A DNA stretch of 34,625 nt, from NCBI GenBank assembly GCA_009841055.1, contig VXMN01000146.1:1-34625 (forward strand), read 5' to 3'. This document shows, piece after piece, positions 1-9,721 of the stretch (within the stretch, counting starts at the first letter, position 1; every line of letters starts with the position of its first letter). The DNA is from Acidobacteriota bacterium (GTDB lineage Bacteria > Acidobacteriota > Terriglobia > Versatilivoradales > Versatilivoraceae). Under the pieces are notes generated by a model, which saw only the letters and a program-made list of their open reading frames with translations, was not told the origin of the DNA and searched no databases. Both the position numbers and the translations under genes were made by a program.

Positions 1-127
1 GCCCGGCCTCGGATGTGGTGGGGGGGCGGCGCCGCCCGCGCTCCCGGGCGGGCTTCATCCCGTGACGTCGTCGCAACAATCGGCAGTTTCTTCCTCGTGT
101 GATCCGAATGGCAGGACGAGGGCACGG

Positions 128-508
128 CTACCTTGGGCTGGATGGCGGAGTTGTGGAGGGACGGCTGAGAACGAACAGGGCCACGCCGAGGCTGCTGAGG
201 ATCAGCAGCGCCTGGAGGTAGGGCGAGCCGACCACGAACCACACGCTGTAACCGACCAGGCCGAACATCAGCACCACCGCGGCAGCCTTTGCCCCCGGGC
301 GGATCACCTGTCCGTTTTCCCAGTCCCGCAGTATGGGCCCGAAACGCCGGTGGGCTCGCAGCCAGCGATGAGTCCGAGGCGAGCTCCTGGAGAAGAAGAA
401 GGCGGCCAGCAATACAAGGGGGGTAGTGGGAACCAGGGGAAGGAATATCCCTGCGAATCCAATCGAAAGAGACACAAGTCCCAGTACCAGGTAGAGTTTT
501 CTGATCAT
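128..508 (-). CDS. DUF454/YbaN-like small inner-membrane protein
   Basis: 126-aa C-terminal part of the 128..1084 minus ORF, starting at ATG (506-508): MIRKLYLVLGLVSLSIGFAGIFLPLVPTTPLVLLAAFFFSRSSPRTHRWL...; the LPLVPTTPLVLLAAFFFSRSSPR signature is typical of the DUF454 family. The upstream part of the ORF is antisense/out-of-frame to the symporter. Confidence 0.85.
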   Translation of the reverse strand: MIRKLYLVLGLVSLSIGFAGIFLPLVPTTPLVLLAAFFFSRSSPRTHRWLRAHRRFGPILRDWENGQVIRPGAKAAAVVLMFGLVGYSVWFVVGSPYLQALLILSSLGVALFVLSRPSTTPPSSPR

Positions 509-516
509 GGATCCAC

Positions 517-1977
517 TCACCCTCCCAGCCTGGCCCGGGCCTGGCCCACCCCGACCGTGACCAGGCAGCCTATCAGGGTGTGCCAGGTGTAGTCGACCCG
601 GGTCAGCGTCAGGACGAGGGCCATGGCAAGGATTCCGGCCAGGAAACCGGCCAGGGCGTCTCCGGGCCTGGGCCGCCGGGACAGAAGCCCCAGGAAGAAA
701 ATTCCCAGCAGGCTGCCGTAAGTCACCGAGGCGATGCGCAACCCCAGCTCCACCACCGGGTTGCGGGTGTCGGTGAAGAGCATGGCGCCTCCGATGAGGG
801 CCAGCCCCCAGAACAGGGTAAAGGTCCTGGACCAGAACATCTCCTGCCGGGGGCTGAAGCCGCGGGCTCGATCGGAAAGACGAAACAGGTCCAGGTAGCT
901 GGAGGAGGCCAGGGAGCTGATGGCCGAGGAGAGAGTCCCCATGGCGGAGGCCAGCACGCCCGCGATGACCAGCCCGGCCAGCCCGCTGGGGAGCTGCTCG
1001 ACGATGAACTTGGGGAACACCTGGTCGGGACTCTTCAGTCCAAGTTGGGTGACGTCGGCGCCGCCGTAAAAGGCGAACAGGCACAGCCCCAGCATCAGGA
1101 AGAAGGCGAACTGGAGCACGATGACGGCAGCGTCCAGCAGCAGGGCCCTCTGACTCTCACGGGCGGTCTTGCAGGCCAGCAGGCGTTGAACCAGGAGTTG
1201 ATCGGTGCCGTGGGAAGCCATGGTCAGAAAGACCCCGCCCAACAGGCTTCCGGTCAGGGTGTAGGGAGAGGTCAGCCACTCCGTCAGGCCCGATCCCCCA
1301 TAGGGGTTCAGCAGAGAGAGCTTGTCCGCTCCGGAGGCCGTGCTGAAGCGGACAACGTCCTGCCATCCGTGAGGCAGGTGGTTCAGAATGAGGGCCATGG
1401 CCACGCCGGCCCCGGCCAGGTATATGAAGGTCTGCACGACATCCATGGCCACCACCGCCTTGAGTCCCCCCATGTAGGTGTAGACGAGGGTGAAGACTCC
1501 GATCAGGAGGATGCTTGCCGGGTAGCTCAGGCCGGTGATGAGATGGAGGGGAATGGCCGAGGCGAACAGACGGACCCCGGAAGCCAGTACTCGGGTGACG
1601 ATGAAGACGGAGGAGGTCAGCCGGCGCAGGGGAAGGCCGAACCGCCTGCCGATAAAGTCGTAGGCGGTTTCCAGCTCCCCACGATAGTAGGCCGGGATGA
1701 AGAAGAGGGCGACCAGGCAGCGTCCGGCAAGGTAACCGAAGGCCAATTGCAGGAAGTGCAGGTTCCCCTGGTAAGCCAGTCCGGGCACGCTGATGAAGGT
1801 CAGGGTGCTGGTCTCGCTGGCCACCACCGAAAGCCCCACCGCCCACCAGGGCAGGGCCCGGCCGCCCAGAAAATAGTCTCGGGAAGACTGCTGGCGGCCG
1901 CCGATGCGTGTGCCGATCCAGGCCACGCCCACCAGGTAGACTGCGATAATGGCGTAGTCGATTGGGTCGAGGCCCAT
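517..1977 (-). CDS. Sodium:solute symporter (SSS family)
   Basis: 486 aa, polytopic; N-terminus MGLDPIDYAIIAVYLVGVAWIGTRIGGRQQSSRDYFLGGRALPWWAVGLSVVASETSTLTFISVPG is typical of SSS transporters. Confidence 0.9.
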   Translation of the reverse strand: MGLDPIDYAIIAVYLVGVAWIGTRIGGRQQSSRDYFLGGRALPWWAVGLSVVASETSTLTFISVPGLAYQGNLHFLQLAFGYLAGRCLVALFFIPAYYRGELETAYDFIGRRFGLPLRRLTSSVFIVTRVLASGVRLFASAIPLHLITGLSYPASILLIGVFTLVYTYMGGLKAVVAMDVVQTFIYLAGAGVAMALILNHLPHGWQDVVRFSTASGADKLSLLNPYGGSGLTEWLTSPYTLTGSLLGGVFLTMASHGTDQLLVQRLLACKTARESQRALLLDAAVIVLQFAFFLMLGLCLFAFYGGADVTQLGLKSPDQVFPKFIVEQLPSGLAGLVIAGVLASAMGTLSSAISSLASSSYLDLFRLSDRARGFSPRQEMFWSRTFTLFWGLALIGGAMLFTDTRNPVVELGLRIASVTYGSLLGIFFLGLLSRRPRPGDALAGFLAGILAMALVLTLTRVDYTWHTLIGCLVTVGVGQARARLGG

Positions 1978-2078
1978 GGTCGGAGGATGCTCTGTGGACG
2001 GTCCGTCCGGAAGGGAAGGGCCGACACCGAACCTTCAATCTCTTCGCCATCCCTATGAACAGGCCGGCGCCGGACCAC

Positions 2079-3410
2079 TCAGCCGGACCACTCGGCAAAG
2101 ACCTCGGCGGCGGCAGTCACCGTCTGTTCGATATCGGAGGGGGTGTGGGCCGTGGAGAGAAAGGCGGCTTCGAACTGACTGGGCGGCAGATAGATTTCCC
2201 GCTGCAGCATCTCCCAGAAGAACCGCGAGAAGCGTTCCGGATCCGACCGCTTGGCGGAAGGGAAGTCGGTGACCGGGGCGCCGGCGCCCTCACCGGGCTG
2301 AGCCGGGTCGATGCCCGAATCCCCCGGCGTAAAGAAGACCGTGAACATGCTGCCGACGTGATTGACGCAGACGGAGACACCGGCCCGGTTGGCTGCCCGG
2401 GTCACTCCGACCCGGAGTTGGTTGGCCAGTCGTTCCAGCCCTTCGTAGGTCCCGGGCCGTTTGAGAATCTTCAGGGTGGTCAGGCCCGCGGTCACCGCCA
2501 GGGGATTTCCCGAGAGGGTGCCGGCCTGATAGACGGGCCCGGTCGGCGCCAGGCGGCTCATGATCTCGTCTCGACCCCCATAGGCTCCCACCGGCAGGCC
2601 TCCCCCGATGACCTTGCCCAGGATGGTCAGATCCGGTTGGACTCCGAAGCATTGCTGGGCGCCGCCGTAGGCGATTCGAAAGCCGGTCATCACCTCGTCG
2701 AACACCAGGAGCGCGCCCTGCTGCCGGGTGATGGCCCGCAGCCCTTCCAGGAATCCGGACTGCGGGGGGACACAACCCATATTCCCGACCACCGGTTCCA
2801 GGATCACGGCCCCGATCTTGTCCTTGTGCCGGGAAAAGGCTTCCTCAACCGCAGGTAGATGGTTGAAGGGGCAAGTCAGCGTCAGCCGGGCCAGTTCCGA
2901 GGGAACGCCGGGACTGTCGGGCAGTCCCAGGGTGGCCACTCCGGATCCCGCCTTTACCAGCAGGCTGTCGCCGTGGCCGTGGTAGCACCCTTCGAACTTC
3001 AGGATCATGGAACGGCCGGTAAAGGCGCGGGCCAGCCGCAGGGCGGCCATGCTGGCTTCCGTGCCGGAACTGGTCAGCCGTACCTTCTCCACCGACGGAA
3101 AGGCCTGGTGGATCAGTTCGGCCAGTTCCACTTCCCGTTCGGTTGAGGCGCCGAAGCTGGTGCCGGTCTCCAGGACGTCTCGCAGGGCCGCCATCACCTC
3201 CGGGTGGCAGTGGCCCAGAATGAGCGGTCCCCAGGATCCCACGTAGTCCAGGTAGCCGTTGCCGTCCACGTCGTAGATGCGGGATCCCTTGCCGCGATCG
3301 ATAAACAGGGGGTTGCCTCCGACGGCGCGGAAGGCTCTGGCCGGCGAGTTGACTCCTCCCGGAATGAACTTCCGGGCTTTCTCGAACAGTTGTTGGGACT
3401 TCCGGAACAA
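2079..3410 (-). CDS. hemL: Glutamate-1-semialdehyde 2,1-aminomutase
   Basis: [101 protein letters not shown] are canonical HemL motifs. The ORF track starts at 3497; a TTG at 3408-3410 preceded by GGGAGG is the more plausible start. Confidence 0.95.
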   Translation of the reverse strand: MFRKSQQLFEKARKFIPGGVNSPARAFRAVGGNPLFIDRGKGSRIYDVDGNGYLDYVGSWGPLILGHCHPEVMAALRDVLETGTSFGASTEREVELAELIHQAFPSVEKVRLTSSGTEASMAALRLARAFTGRSMILKFEGCYHGHGDSLLVKAGSGVATLGLPDSPGVPSELARLTLTCPFNHLPAVEEAFSRHKDKIGAVILEPVVGNMGCVPPQSGFLEGLRAITRQQGALLVFDEVMTGFRIAYGGAQQCFGVQPDLTILGKVIGGGLPVGAYGGRDEIMSRLAPTGPVYQAGTLSGNPLAVTAGLTTLKILKRPGTYEGLERLANQLRVGVTRAANRAGVSVCVNHVGSMFTVFFTPGDSGIDPAQPGEGAGAPVTDFPSAKRSDPERFSRFFWEMLQREIYLPPSQFEAAFLSTAHTPSDIEQTVTAAAEVFAEWSG

Positions 3411-3474
3411 GTTTCCTCCCTGGAATGGCTCTGACAGGGCTGGCCGGCGAGGACGGTTGAACCGGCTCACCCGC

Positions 3475-4467
3475 CTAGGATTCGGAGGCGGCCTCACGCT
3501 CGAGGAGCTTCACGGCCGACTTGGCGAAGTAGGTAATGATCCAGTCGGCTCCAGCCCGCCGGATGCAGGTGAGCGACTCCAGAATGGTCTGTGCTTCATC
3601 CAGCCAGCCGTTTCCGTGGGCGGCCACCAGGGCGGAATACTCGCCGCTGACCTGGTAGGCCGCCACCGGAAGATCGAATTCGGTCCTGACCCGGTGGATG
3701 ACGTCCAGGTAAGGCATGGCCGGTTTGACCATCACGATGTCGGCTCCCTCTTCCACGTCCAGAGCCACCTCGCGCAGGGCCTCCCGCTGATTGGCGGGAT
3801 CCATCTGATAGGAACGCCGGTCGCCGAACCGAGGGGCCGAGCCGGCCGCCTCCCGGAAGGGTCCGTAGAACGCGGAGGCATATTTGGCGGCGTAGGACAG
3901 GATCGGGATCTTTTCGAATCCGTGGTCGTCCAGCCTATCCCGAATGGCCTCCACCCGGCCGTCCATCATGTCCGAGGGGGCGATCAGGTCGGCGCCGGCC
4001 CGGGCATAGACCAGCGCGGTCTCGGCCAGAAGCTCCAGGGTGGCGTCGTTGTCGACGTCGCCGTCGCGCAGGCTGCCGCAGTGGCCGTGGGAGGTGTATT
4101 CGCAGAGACAGACGTCGGTAATGACCAGCAGGTCGGGTTCGGCCGCCTTGACGGCCCGTACCGCCGAGGCGATGATGCCCTCCTCGTCGTAGGCCCCGCT
4201 GCCCTCCTCGTCCTTCGACGGCGGAATACCGAAGAGCAGAACGGCCGGGATTCCCAGCGACCGCACCCCGTGGCATTCCTCCACCAGCCGATCGACGGAA
4301 AAGTGGTAGTTGCCGGGCATGGAGGGGATTTCGCGCTTCACACCCTCGCCCGGACAGACGAAGAGGGGATAGATGAAGTTGAGCGGGGAGAGCCGGGTCT
4401 CGCGCACCATGGCGCGCAGCCGCCGGCTGCTCCGCAGGCGGCGCGGTCGGTAGAATGGCGTCGGCAC
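3475..4467 (-). CDS. hemB: Delta-aminolevulinic acid dehydratase (porphobilinogen synthase)
   Basis: [118 protein letters not shown] are HemB motifs. ORF opens at 4539; GTG at 4465-4467 is the likely start. Confidence 0.95.
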   Translation of the reverse strand: MPTPFYRPRRLRSSRRLRAMVRETRLSPLNFIYPLFVCPGEGVKREIPSMPGNYHFSVDRLVEECHGVRSLGIPAVLLFGIPPSKDEEGSGAYDEEGIIASAVRAVKAAEPDLLVITDVCLCEYTSHGHCGSLRDGDVDNDATLELLAETALVYARAGADLIAPSDMMDGRVEAIRDRLDDHGFEKIPILSYAAKYASAFYGPFREAAGSAPRFGDRRSYQMDPANQREALREVALDVEEGADIVMVKPAMPYLDVIHRVRTEFDLPVAAYQVSGEYSALVAAHGNGWLDEAQTILESLTCIRRAGADWIITYFAKSAVKLLEREAASES

Positions 4468-4551
4468 GAATCCCCCCGGAACCCAGGACGCGCCGATTGT
4501 AGCACAGGCAGACAGAGGCACCCGATGCGGCGAATTCATTGCCCTACCCTC

Positions 4552-4557
4552 TATAAT
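4552..4557 (+). promoter_or_regulatory. Possible -10 element (TATAAT) upstream of the Tat-exported protein gene
   Basis: Perfect TATAAT hexamer ~70 nt upstream of the ATG at 4627; no convincing -35 at 16-18 nt spacing. Confidence 0.25.
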
Positions 4558-4626
4558 GACCTCGCCACAGCACCGGCGGTGCTATCCGGAACCAGAGCAA
4601 TGCGGCCGCCACGGGAGGACAAGCTC

Positions 4627-6729
4627 ATGACCAGTCGTCAAAAGGGGAAAAGGAGTCGTCCGGCGGGGTCATCCCGCCTTGCCGGGATCAGCCGCCGGGG
4701 TTTCCTGCAGGCCGGCGCCCTGGCGGGTTTGGGGCGGATCGGTCGCCTGCAGGCCAGGCCTCAGGTCGATCCCGGGTTGGAGTTGGCGGGACGCCGGATA
4801 TCGGTCAGGCTCCGGCCCGACCTGGGCCTGATTGTCGCGGGTCGCGACGGGAAGCCGATCTGGACGACCTCCACCCGGAAACGACCGGAAGCGGTATGGG
4901 TCTCTTCCGGTTCCGGCGAAGAGAGGCGGGCCGCTTTCGAAACAGCCGGCCGCCGGCATCAGGAAGCCTTCAGCGACGGCGCCCACCGAGGCCATCTGAT
5001 TCGGCTGAGCCGGTTTCCCCAATCGGACCTGGTCCTGGCCCTGGTGGTGGCGCTCGATCCCGATAGCGACGAGCTGCTTATCGAGGTCCGCCAGGAAGGA
5101 GGCGGGGACAGCCTGAAGCAGGTGGACCACCTCTATTGCCTGGAAAAGCCCACGGCGGACGGGGGATACCTGGTGGTCCCGCATGGATCGGGCTATCTGA
5201 TTCCCGCCGACACCGCCAGCAAGCTGGAGCCCCTGGACGACTACTTCGTCCAGCCGGGCGCAACGGGTGGAAACACGCGCAGAAGCCAAAACATTATCGG
5301 GTACCGCTACACCCTGCCGGTCTTCGGCATGGTCAACCGAAACCGGGATTGCCTCTACCAGATCGTGGAGACCTGGTGGGATTGCAGCGTTGCCGTCGAG
5401 CATCTCCCGGGAGAACGGTCAACGCTGGATTTCAACTGGCTGCCCTCTCTGGGGCGGTTCTCCTACCCGCGCAGGTCACTGATGAGGTTCGCCCGGGGAA
5501 TGGACCACGTCGGCATTGCCAAGAGCTACCGTGCCTACGCCAAGGCCAAGGGACTGGTGCGCACCCTGGAAGAAAAGGCCGAGGAGGTCCCGGCGCTGCG
5601 CCGGTATGTCGAGGGGATCGAATATCGGATCCTGTGGCAGGCCGAGGCCGACCGGAAATCCCTGCGCGACCTCAGGGAATTCCGGAGCCGGGATCTGCCG
5701 GTCAACTTCTTCTTTCCCAAGTGGGGTATTGAGGAATACGACTCCGGGCGGGGTGAGATCTGGAACGCCACCGCCTCCTGGCAGGCCTTCATGCTGGAGA
5801 AGAATCCGATTCCGGGGGGATGGGAACGCCTGGTGCGCCTCTCCCGAGCCGCCGGAGTCGAGGGCGCCCTGGTGAAAGTGATGATCAATCCCACCCAGTA
5901 TGCACCCGGAGCCCCCTCCTACGATCCCGCCAAGCGTGCCCTGGACGAGGCGGGACAGCCGCGCCGCTGGCCTCAGATCAGTCCCTGGTTCGCGCCCGAG
6001 CTGACTCGGCAGGCATTGGAGAGCCTCCTGTCCAAGGGCTTTCAACTGGATGCTCTCTATTTCGACGGCTATGCGGCCCATGCCGGCGTGCCGGAGGACC
6101 ACTCCAGCAGCCATCCGCTGCCGCGGCGGTTGGCCATCCAGAGGATGCTGGAGAGCTTTCGGGAAGCCCGCCGCCGCGGAATCATAGCGGGCGCGGAGCT
6201 GCCCAGGTTCTGGGCCATGGCGGAGTGCGATTTCTTCTTTTTCCGGTCGGGATGGTCCTCGGAGATCCTGGGGGTGGGAGAACCCATTCCGTTGTTTCAA
6301 CTGGTCTTCCACGAATGTTTTGCCGGCTGCTTTTCGGGCGGCGGCTACGGGCGCTACGACTGGCCCCGTGACCGGCAGCCGAGGCTTTATGAATTGCTGT
6401 TCGGGGCGGCTCCGGCCTACAACTGGATGCTGCCCTACAGCGATGCCCATCCGGGGACGGCGTTCACCGAGGTCCCGGTTGCCGATTGGGACAACCCCAG
6501 GATGGAGGCCCGCCTGGAGTGGCTGAGGCGTTGGCGCGCCTTCTATCGGGCCGTGGCCTGGTCGGAGATGGTTTCCCACCGGTTCCTCAACGCCGAGAGG
6601 ACTCTGCAGCAGGTTGCCTACGCCAACGGGGTCAAGGCGGATTTCGACCTGGCGAAGGGGCTGTGCCGGGTTCGGGGGGTGTCCGGGTTCAGCGGCGAAT
6701 GGGAGCAGCCCCACCGGGGACGACTCTGA
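4627..6729 (+). CDS. Tat-exported putative glycoside-hydrolase-like protein
   Basis: 700 aa from ATG 4627: MTSRQKGKRSRPAGSSRLAGISRRGFLQAGALAGLG with the twin-arginine motif SRRGFLQAG. N-terminal beta-rich region, then a TIM-barrel-like region (LPVNFFFPKWGIEEYD, LDALYFDGYAAHAG, GIIAGAELPRFWAMAECDFFFFRSGW). Family not assignable by eye. Confidence 0.6.
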   Translation: MTSRQKGKRSRPAGSSRLAGISRRGFLQAGALAGLGRIGRLQARPQVDPGLELAGRRISVRLRPDLGLIVAGRDGKPIWTTSTRKRPEAVWVSSGSGEERRAAFETAGRRHQEAFSDGAHRGHLIRLSRFPQSDLVLALVVALDPDSDELLIEVRQEGGGDSLKQVDHLYCLEKPTADGGYLVVPHGSGYLIPADTASKLEPLDDYFVQPGATGGNTRRSQNIIGYRYTLPVFGMVNRNRDCLYQIVETWWDCSVAVEHLPGERSTLDFNWLPSLGRFSYPRRSLMRFARGMDHVGIAKSYRAYAKAKGLVRTLEEKAEEVPALRRYVEGIEYRILWQAEADRKSLRDLREFRSRDLPVNFFFPKWGIEEYDSGRGEIWNATASWQAFMLEKNPIPGGWERLVRLSRAAGVEGALVKVMINPTQYAPGAPSYDPAKRALDEAGQPRRWPQISPWFAPELTRQALESLLSKGFQLDALYFDGYAAHAGVPEDHSSSHPLPRRLAIQRMLESFREARRRGIIAGAELPRFWAMAECDFFFFRSGWSSEILGVGEPIPLFQLVFHECFAGCFSGGGYGRYDWPRDRQPRLYELLFGAAPAYNWMLPYSDAHPGTAFTEVPVADWDNPRMEARLEWLRRWRAFYRAVAWSEMVSHRFLNAERTLQQVAYANGVKADFDLAKGLCRVRGVSGFSGEWEQPHRGRL

Positions 6730-6880
6730 AGGGGCAAATGGCGTCCGGGCGCCTGTGTTTTCAGTGTAAGATAACCTGGGAACTGAAGCCGCCGTGGCGA
6801 GAGCCCTGTTTCGTGGCCGGCATTCGGGGCGGAAGGTCCGGAGCAGAGAGAAACCCACTCTTGTCAATCGCAGGAAGAGA

Positions 6881-8587
6881 ATGAAGCACAAACCGAATCT
6901 CACAGTCCTGATCCCGTTTCTCTTGTTTCTGTCGGCTACCGTTCCCCGCCAAGGAGCCGGCGAACCTCCAGCCAACGGGAAGCCGATCGCCGTGACCTTC
7001 GTGGACGTGGCCGAACAGGCCGGTATCGATTTTCAGCACTTCAGCGGCAGCGCCGAGAAGACCTACATTCTGGAAGGAATGAGCGGGGGGGTGGCCTGGA
7101 TCGACTACGACCGGGACGGCTGGCAGGATCTCTACCTGGTGAACGGCGGCCACTGGGAGGAACTGCTGCAGGGCAAGCGGAGCGTCTCCAACGCTCTCTA
7201 CCGCAACAACGGTGACGGCACCTTTACCGACGTCACCAAAAAGGCCGGCGTCGGCGGCGACCGCTGGGGCATGGGAGTAGCCGCTTCCGACTACGACAAC
7301 GACGGCTGGCCGGATCTCTTCGTGTGCAACTACGGACCCAACACCCTCTACCGCAACAACGGCGACGGCACCTTCACCGACGTCACCGATCGAGCCGGAG
7401 TCGGAGACGGGCGCTGGGCGGTCAGCGCCGCCTTCGGCGACTATGACGCCGACGGGCACCTGGATCTGTACGTGACCAACACCGTCACCTTCGACCACAA
7501 GAATCCACCTCCCATGAACTGCCAATACCGGGGCATCACCGTGCAGTGCGGTCCCCTGGGCCTGCCCTGCGACGGCGACATCCTCTACCGTAACAACGGC
7601 CGGGGCGTCTTCGAGGATGTGACCCGAAATGCCGGGGTAGGGGAGGTCAAGCCCTCCTACGGACTCGGCGTGCTGTGGACCGACTACGATAACGACAGGG
7701 ACCTGGACCTCTACGTGGCCAACGATCAGATGGCCAACTTCATGTTCCAGAACCAGGGGGACGGGACCTTTGCCGAGGTCGGCCTGCTTTCGGGAGCCGG
7801 CTATTCCGACGACGGCATCGCCCAGGGCAGCATGGGAGTCGATTTCGGGGACTACGACCACGATGGTCTGCTGGACATCTTCATCACTCACTTTGCGGAC
7901 GACTACAACACCCTCTACCGCAACCTGGGCGGCGGGAATTTCCGGGATGTCAGCCACCTGGCGGAGGTGGCTTTTCCCAGTTGGTCCTACCTGGCCTGGG
8001 GGACCGGCTTCGTGGATGTCGACAACGACGGCTGGGAGGATCTCTTCATCGCCAACGGGCACCTGTTCCCGCAGGTGGACCGCTACGAGATGGGCCAGAG
8101 CTTCTTTCAGCGCAGCCAGCTTTTTCGGAATCTGGGCAACGGGAGGTTCCGCGAGGTCACGGCCGGGCTCGACCGGGTCAAGCTCTGGTCCAGCCGGGGA
8201 GCGGCCTTTGCCGACTATGACAACGATGGAGATATCGACGTCGCCGTCAACAACCTGGACGGAAACCCCTGGCTGCTGCGGAACGACGGGGGAAGCCGGC
8301 AACGGTGGCTGAGCCTGCGCCTGGAAGGCGCCCAAAGCAATCGCAGCGCCGTGGGGGCCCGGGTGACGGCATTGACCCGGACGGGGGTCCAGATCCGCGA
8401 GGTCCGGGGAGGGTCCAGCTATCAATCGACTCACGATCTGAGAGTGCACTTCGGCCTGGGAAACTCCAGGAAAGTCCAGTCGCTGGAGGTGCGCTGGCCG
8501 GACGGAAACGCGCAGAGATTTACCGACGTCTCCGGAAACCGCAGATACCGGCTCAAGGAAGGAGGGCGTCTTGAGCGGGACAAGTGA
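6881..8587 (+). CDS. CRTAC1-family protein (FG-GAP/VCBS repeats with C-terminal ASPIC/UnbV domain)
   Basis: Signal peptide MKHKPNLTVLIPFLLFLSATVPRQGAG; many DxDxDG loops (DYDRDGWQDLYLVNGG, DYDNDGWPDLFVCNYGP, DGTFTDVT); CQYRGITVQCGPLGL; C-terminal SNRSAVGARVTALTRTGVQIREVRGGSSYQSTHDLRVHFGLG is ASPIC/UnbV-like. Confidence 0.92.
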   Translation: MKHKPNLTVLIPFLLFLSATVPRQGAGEPPANGKPIAVTFVDVAEQAGIDFQHFSGSAEKTYILEGMSGGVAWIDYDRDGWQDLYLVNGGHWEELLQGKRSVSNALYRNNGDGTFTDVTKKAGVGGDRWGMGVAASDYDNDGWPDLFVCNYGPNTLYRNNGDGTFTDVTDRAGVGDGRWAVSAAFGDYDADGHLDLYVTNTVTFDHKNPPPMNCQYRGITVQCGPLGLPCDGDILYRNNGRGVFEDVTRNAGVGEVKPSYGLGVLWTDYDNDRDLDLYVANDQMANFMFQNQGDGTFAEVGLLSGAGYSDDGIAQGSMGVDFGDYDHDGLLDIFITHFADDYNTLYRNLGGGNFRDVSHLAEVAFPSWSYLAWGTGFVDVDNDGWEDLFIANGHLFPQVDRYEMGQSFFQRSQLFRNLGNGRFREVTAGLDRVKLWSSRGAAFADYDNDGDIDVAVNNLDGNPWLLRNDGGSRQRWLSLRLEGAQSNRSAVGARVTALTRTGVQIREVRGGSSYQSTHDLRVHFGLGNSRKVQSLEVRWPDGNAQRFTDVSGNRRYRLKEGGRLERDK

Positions 8588-8600
8588 CGGGGCTGATGAA

Positions 8601-8685
8601 TTGTTGATTGCTGATTTCCGATCGTTGATTGAGGAGTCATGACGACTGATTTTGCCTCAAATCCAATCCAAAATCGAAAATCCAA
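8601..8685. repeat. Low-complexity dispersed-type repeat spanning the TPR gene start
   Basis: ttgttgattgctgatttccgatcgttgattg (8601-8631, GTTGATTG twice) and aaatccaatccaaaatcgaaaatccaa (8659-8685): AT-rich near-repeats unlike the surrounding GC-rich sequence. Confidence 0.45.
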
Positions 8686-9628
8686 GCTGCCGGTTTACCT
8701 GATTCTCTGGGTCTTTTTTTTCAGTCCTCGGCTGGGGGCCGAATCCCGCCACTACCGGGAGGCCAGGGGCCTGTATGACAAGCAGCAGACTCTGATGGCC
8801 ATGCTGTCAGCCCAGAAGGCCGTGGAGGAGGAACCGGAGAACGCCGACCATCTTTTTCTCTATGGTCTGATCCTGACCGACCTGAAACAGTTCAGCGAAG
8901 CCGAGGTTCAGCTTCGCAAGGCCCTGGGCTTCCGGCCCGACAGTGCTGAATTCCACTACCGCCTGGCCGCCCTGCTGCTGCAGGAGAAGATGGAGTGGAA
9001 GGCCACGCTGGGACTGGACAGGCGGGACACCAGCACCCGGGTACTGCGGGGAACCGAGCAGGAAGCCCTGGAATCTCTGGAAGCAGCCGTCAAGCTCGAC
9101 CCCAACCACTTCAAGGCCCGGCTCCATCTGGGTCGCAACTATTACGAGCACAATCAGCACCTGAAGGCGCGGCAGCAGTTCGAGGCGGTATTGGAAAAGG
9201 ATCCCGGCTACCCCTGGCTTCACTACCATCTGTCGATGCTGCATTCCAACCGTGGAGAGGTGCAGACGGCTATCCTGGAGCTGGAAAAGGAACTCGAACT
9301 CCACCCCGCGCACTCCCAGGCCCGGCTGGAGCTGGGGGAGTGGCTGGTCAAGATCAGCCGGTACGAAAGCGCGTTGACCCATCTTTCCCGGATAAAGCAG
9401 GATGAGGTCCATCCGGTCGATCTGAACTATGCCATCGCCAAGGCGCACCGGGGGCTGGGGAGTCCCGAGCAGGCGCTGGCGGCGGCCCGGAAATGCCTGG
9501 AGATGGACCCCGAGTTCTCCGACGCTCACTACCTGCTGGGACAGCTCTACCGGGAAACCGGGAAACCGGAGTTGGCCCGCCAGTCCATGCAGACCTTCCA
9601 AAGAGTCAAGAAGAGCCCCACTCGCTGA
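8639..9628 (+). CDS. TPR-repeat exported protein
   Basis: 329 aa; repeated TPR helices (FLYGLILTDLKQFSEAEVQLRKALGFRPDSAEFHYRLA, FSDAHYLLGQLYRETGKPELARQSMQTF); hydrophobic N-terminus LPVYLILWVFFFSPRLGA. Confidence 0.85.
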   Translation: MTTDFASNPIQNRKSKLPVYLILWVFFFSPRLGAESRHYREARGLYDKQQTLMAMLSAQKAVEEEPENADHLFLYGLILTDLKQFSEAEVQLRKALGFRPDSAEFHYRLAALLLQEKMEWKATLGLDRRDTSTRVLRGTEQEALESLEAAVKLDPNHFKARLHLGRNYYEHNQHLKARQQFEAVLEKDPGYPWLHYHLSMLHSNRGEVQTAILELEKELELHPAHSQARLELGEWLVKISRYESALTHLSRIKQDEVHPVDLNYAIAKAHRGLGSPEQALAAARKCLEMDPEFSDAHYLLGQLYRETGKPELARQSMQTFQRVKKSPTR

Positions 9629-9721
9629 GCGTCTCTCCCTATTGACTTTCGGCCGCTCCTTGGCCAACATGGATTGATAGTCTGAATTCGACCCTTTGAA
9701 CCGGAATCGGGCGGGTGCCTC

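Noticed and set aside
1-58. Possible start of a minus-strand ORF (ATG at 56-58, MKPARERGRRRPPTTSEAG) and the GGCGGCGCCGCC palindrome at the window edge
   Set aside because: Too short and cut by the window edge to support a call.
580-2058. 492-aa plus-strand ORF opposite the symporter
   Set aside because: G/Q/E-rich low-complexity translation of the antisense of a membrane protein; the symporter on the minus strand is unambiguous.
3277-4626. N-terminal 450 codons of the 1150-aa plus-strand ORF
   Set aside because: Antisense to hemL/hemB; the real gene starts at ATG 4627 with a Tat signal.
6761-8449. 562-aa minus-strand ORF
   Set aside because: Antisense to the CRTAC1 gene, same V/G periodic artefact.
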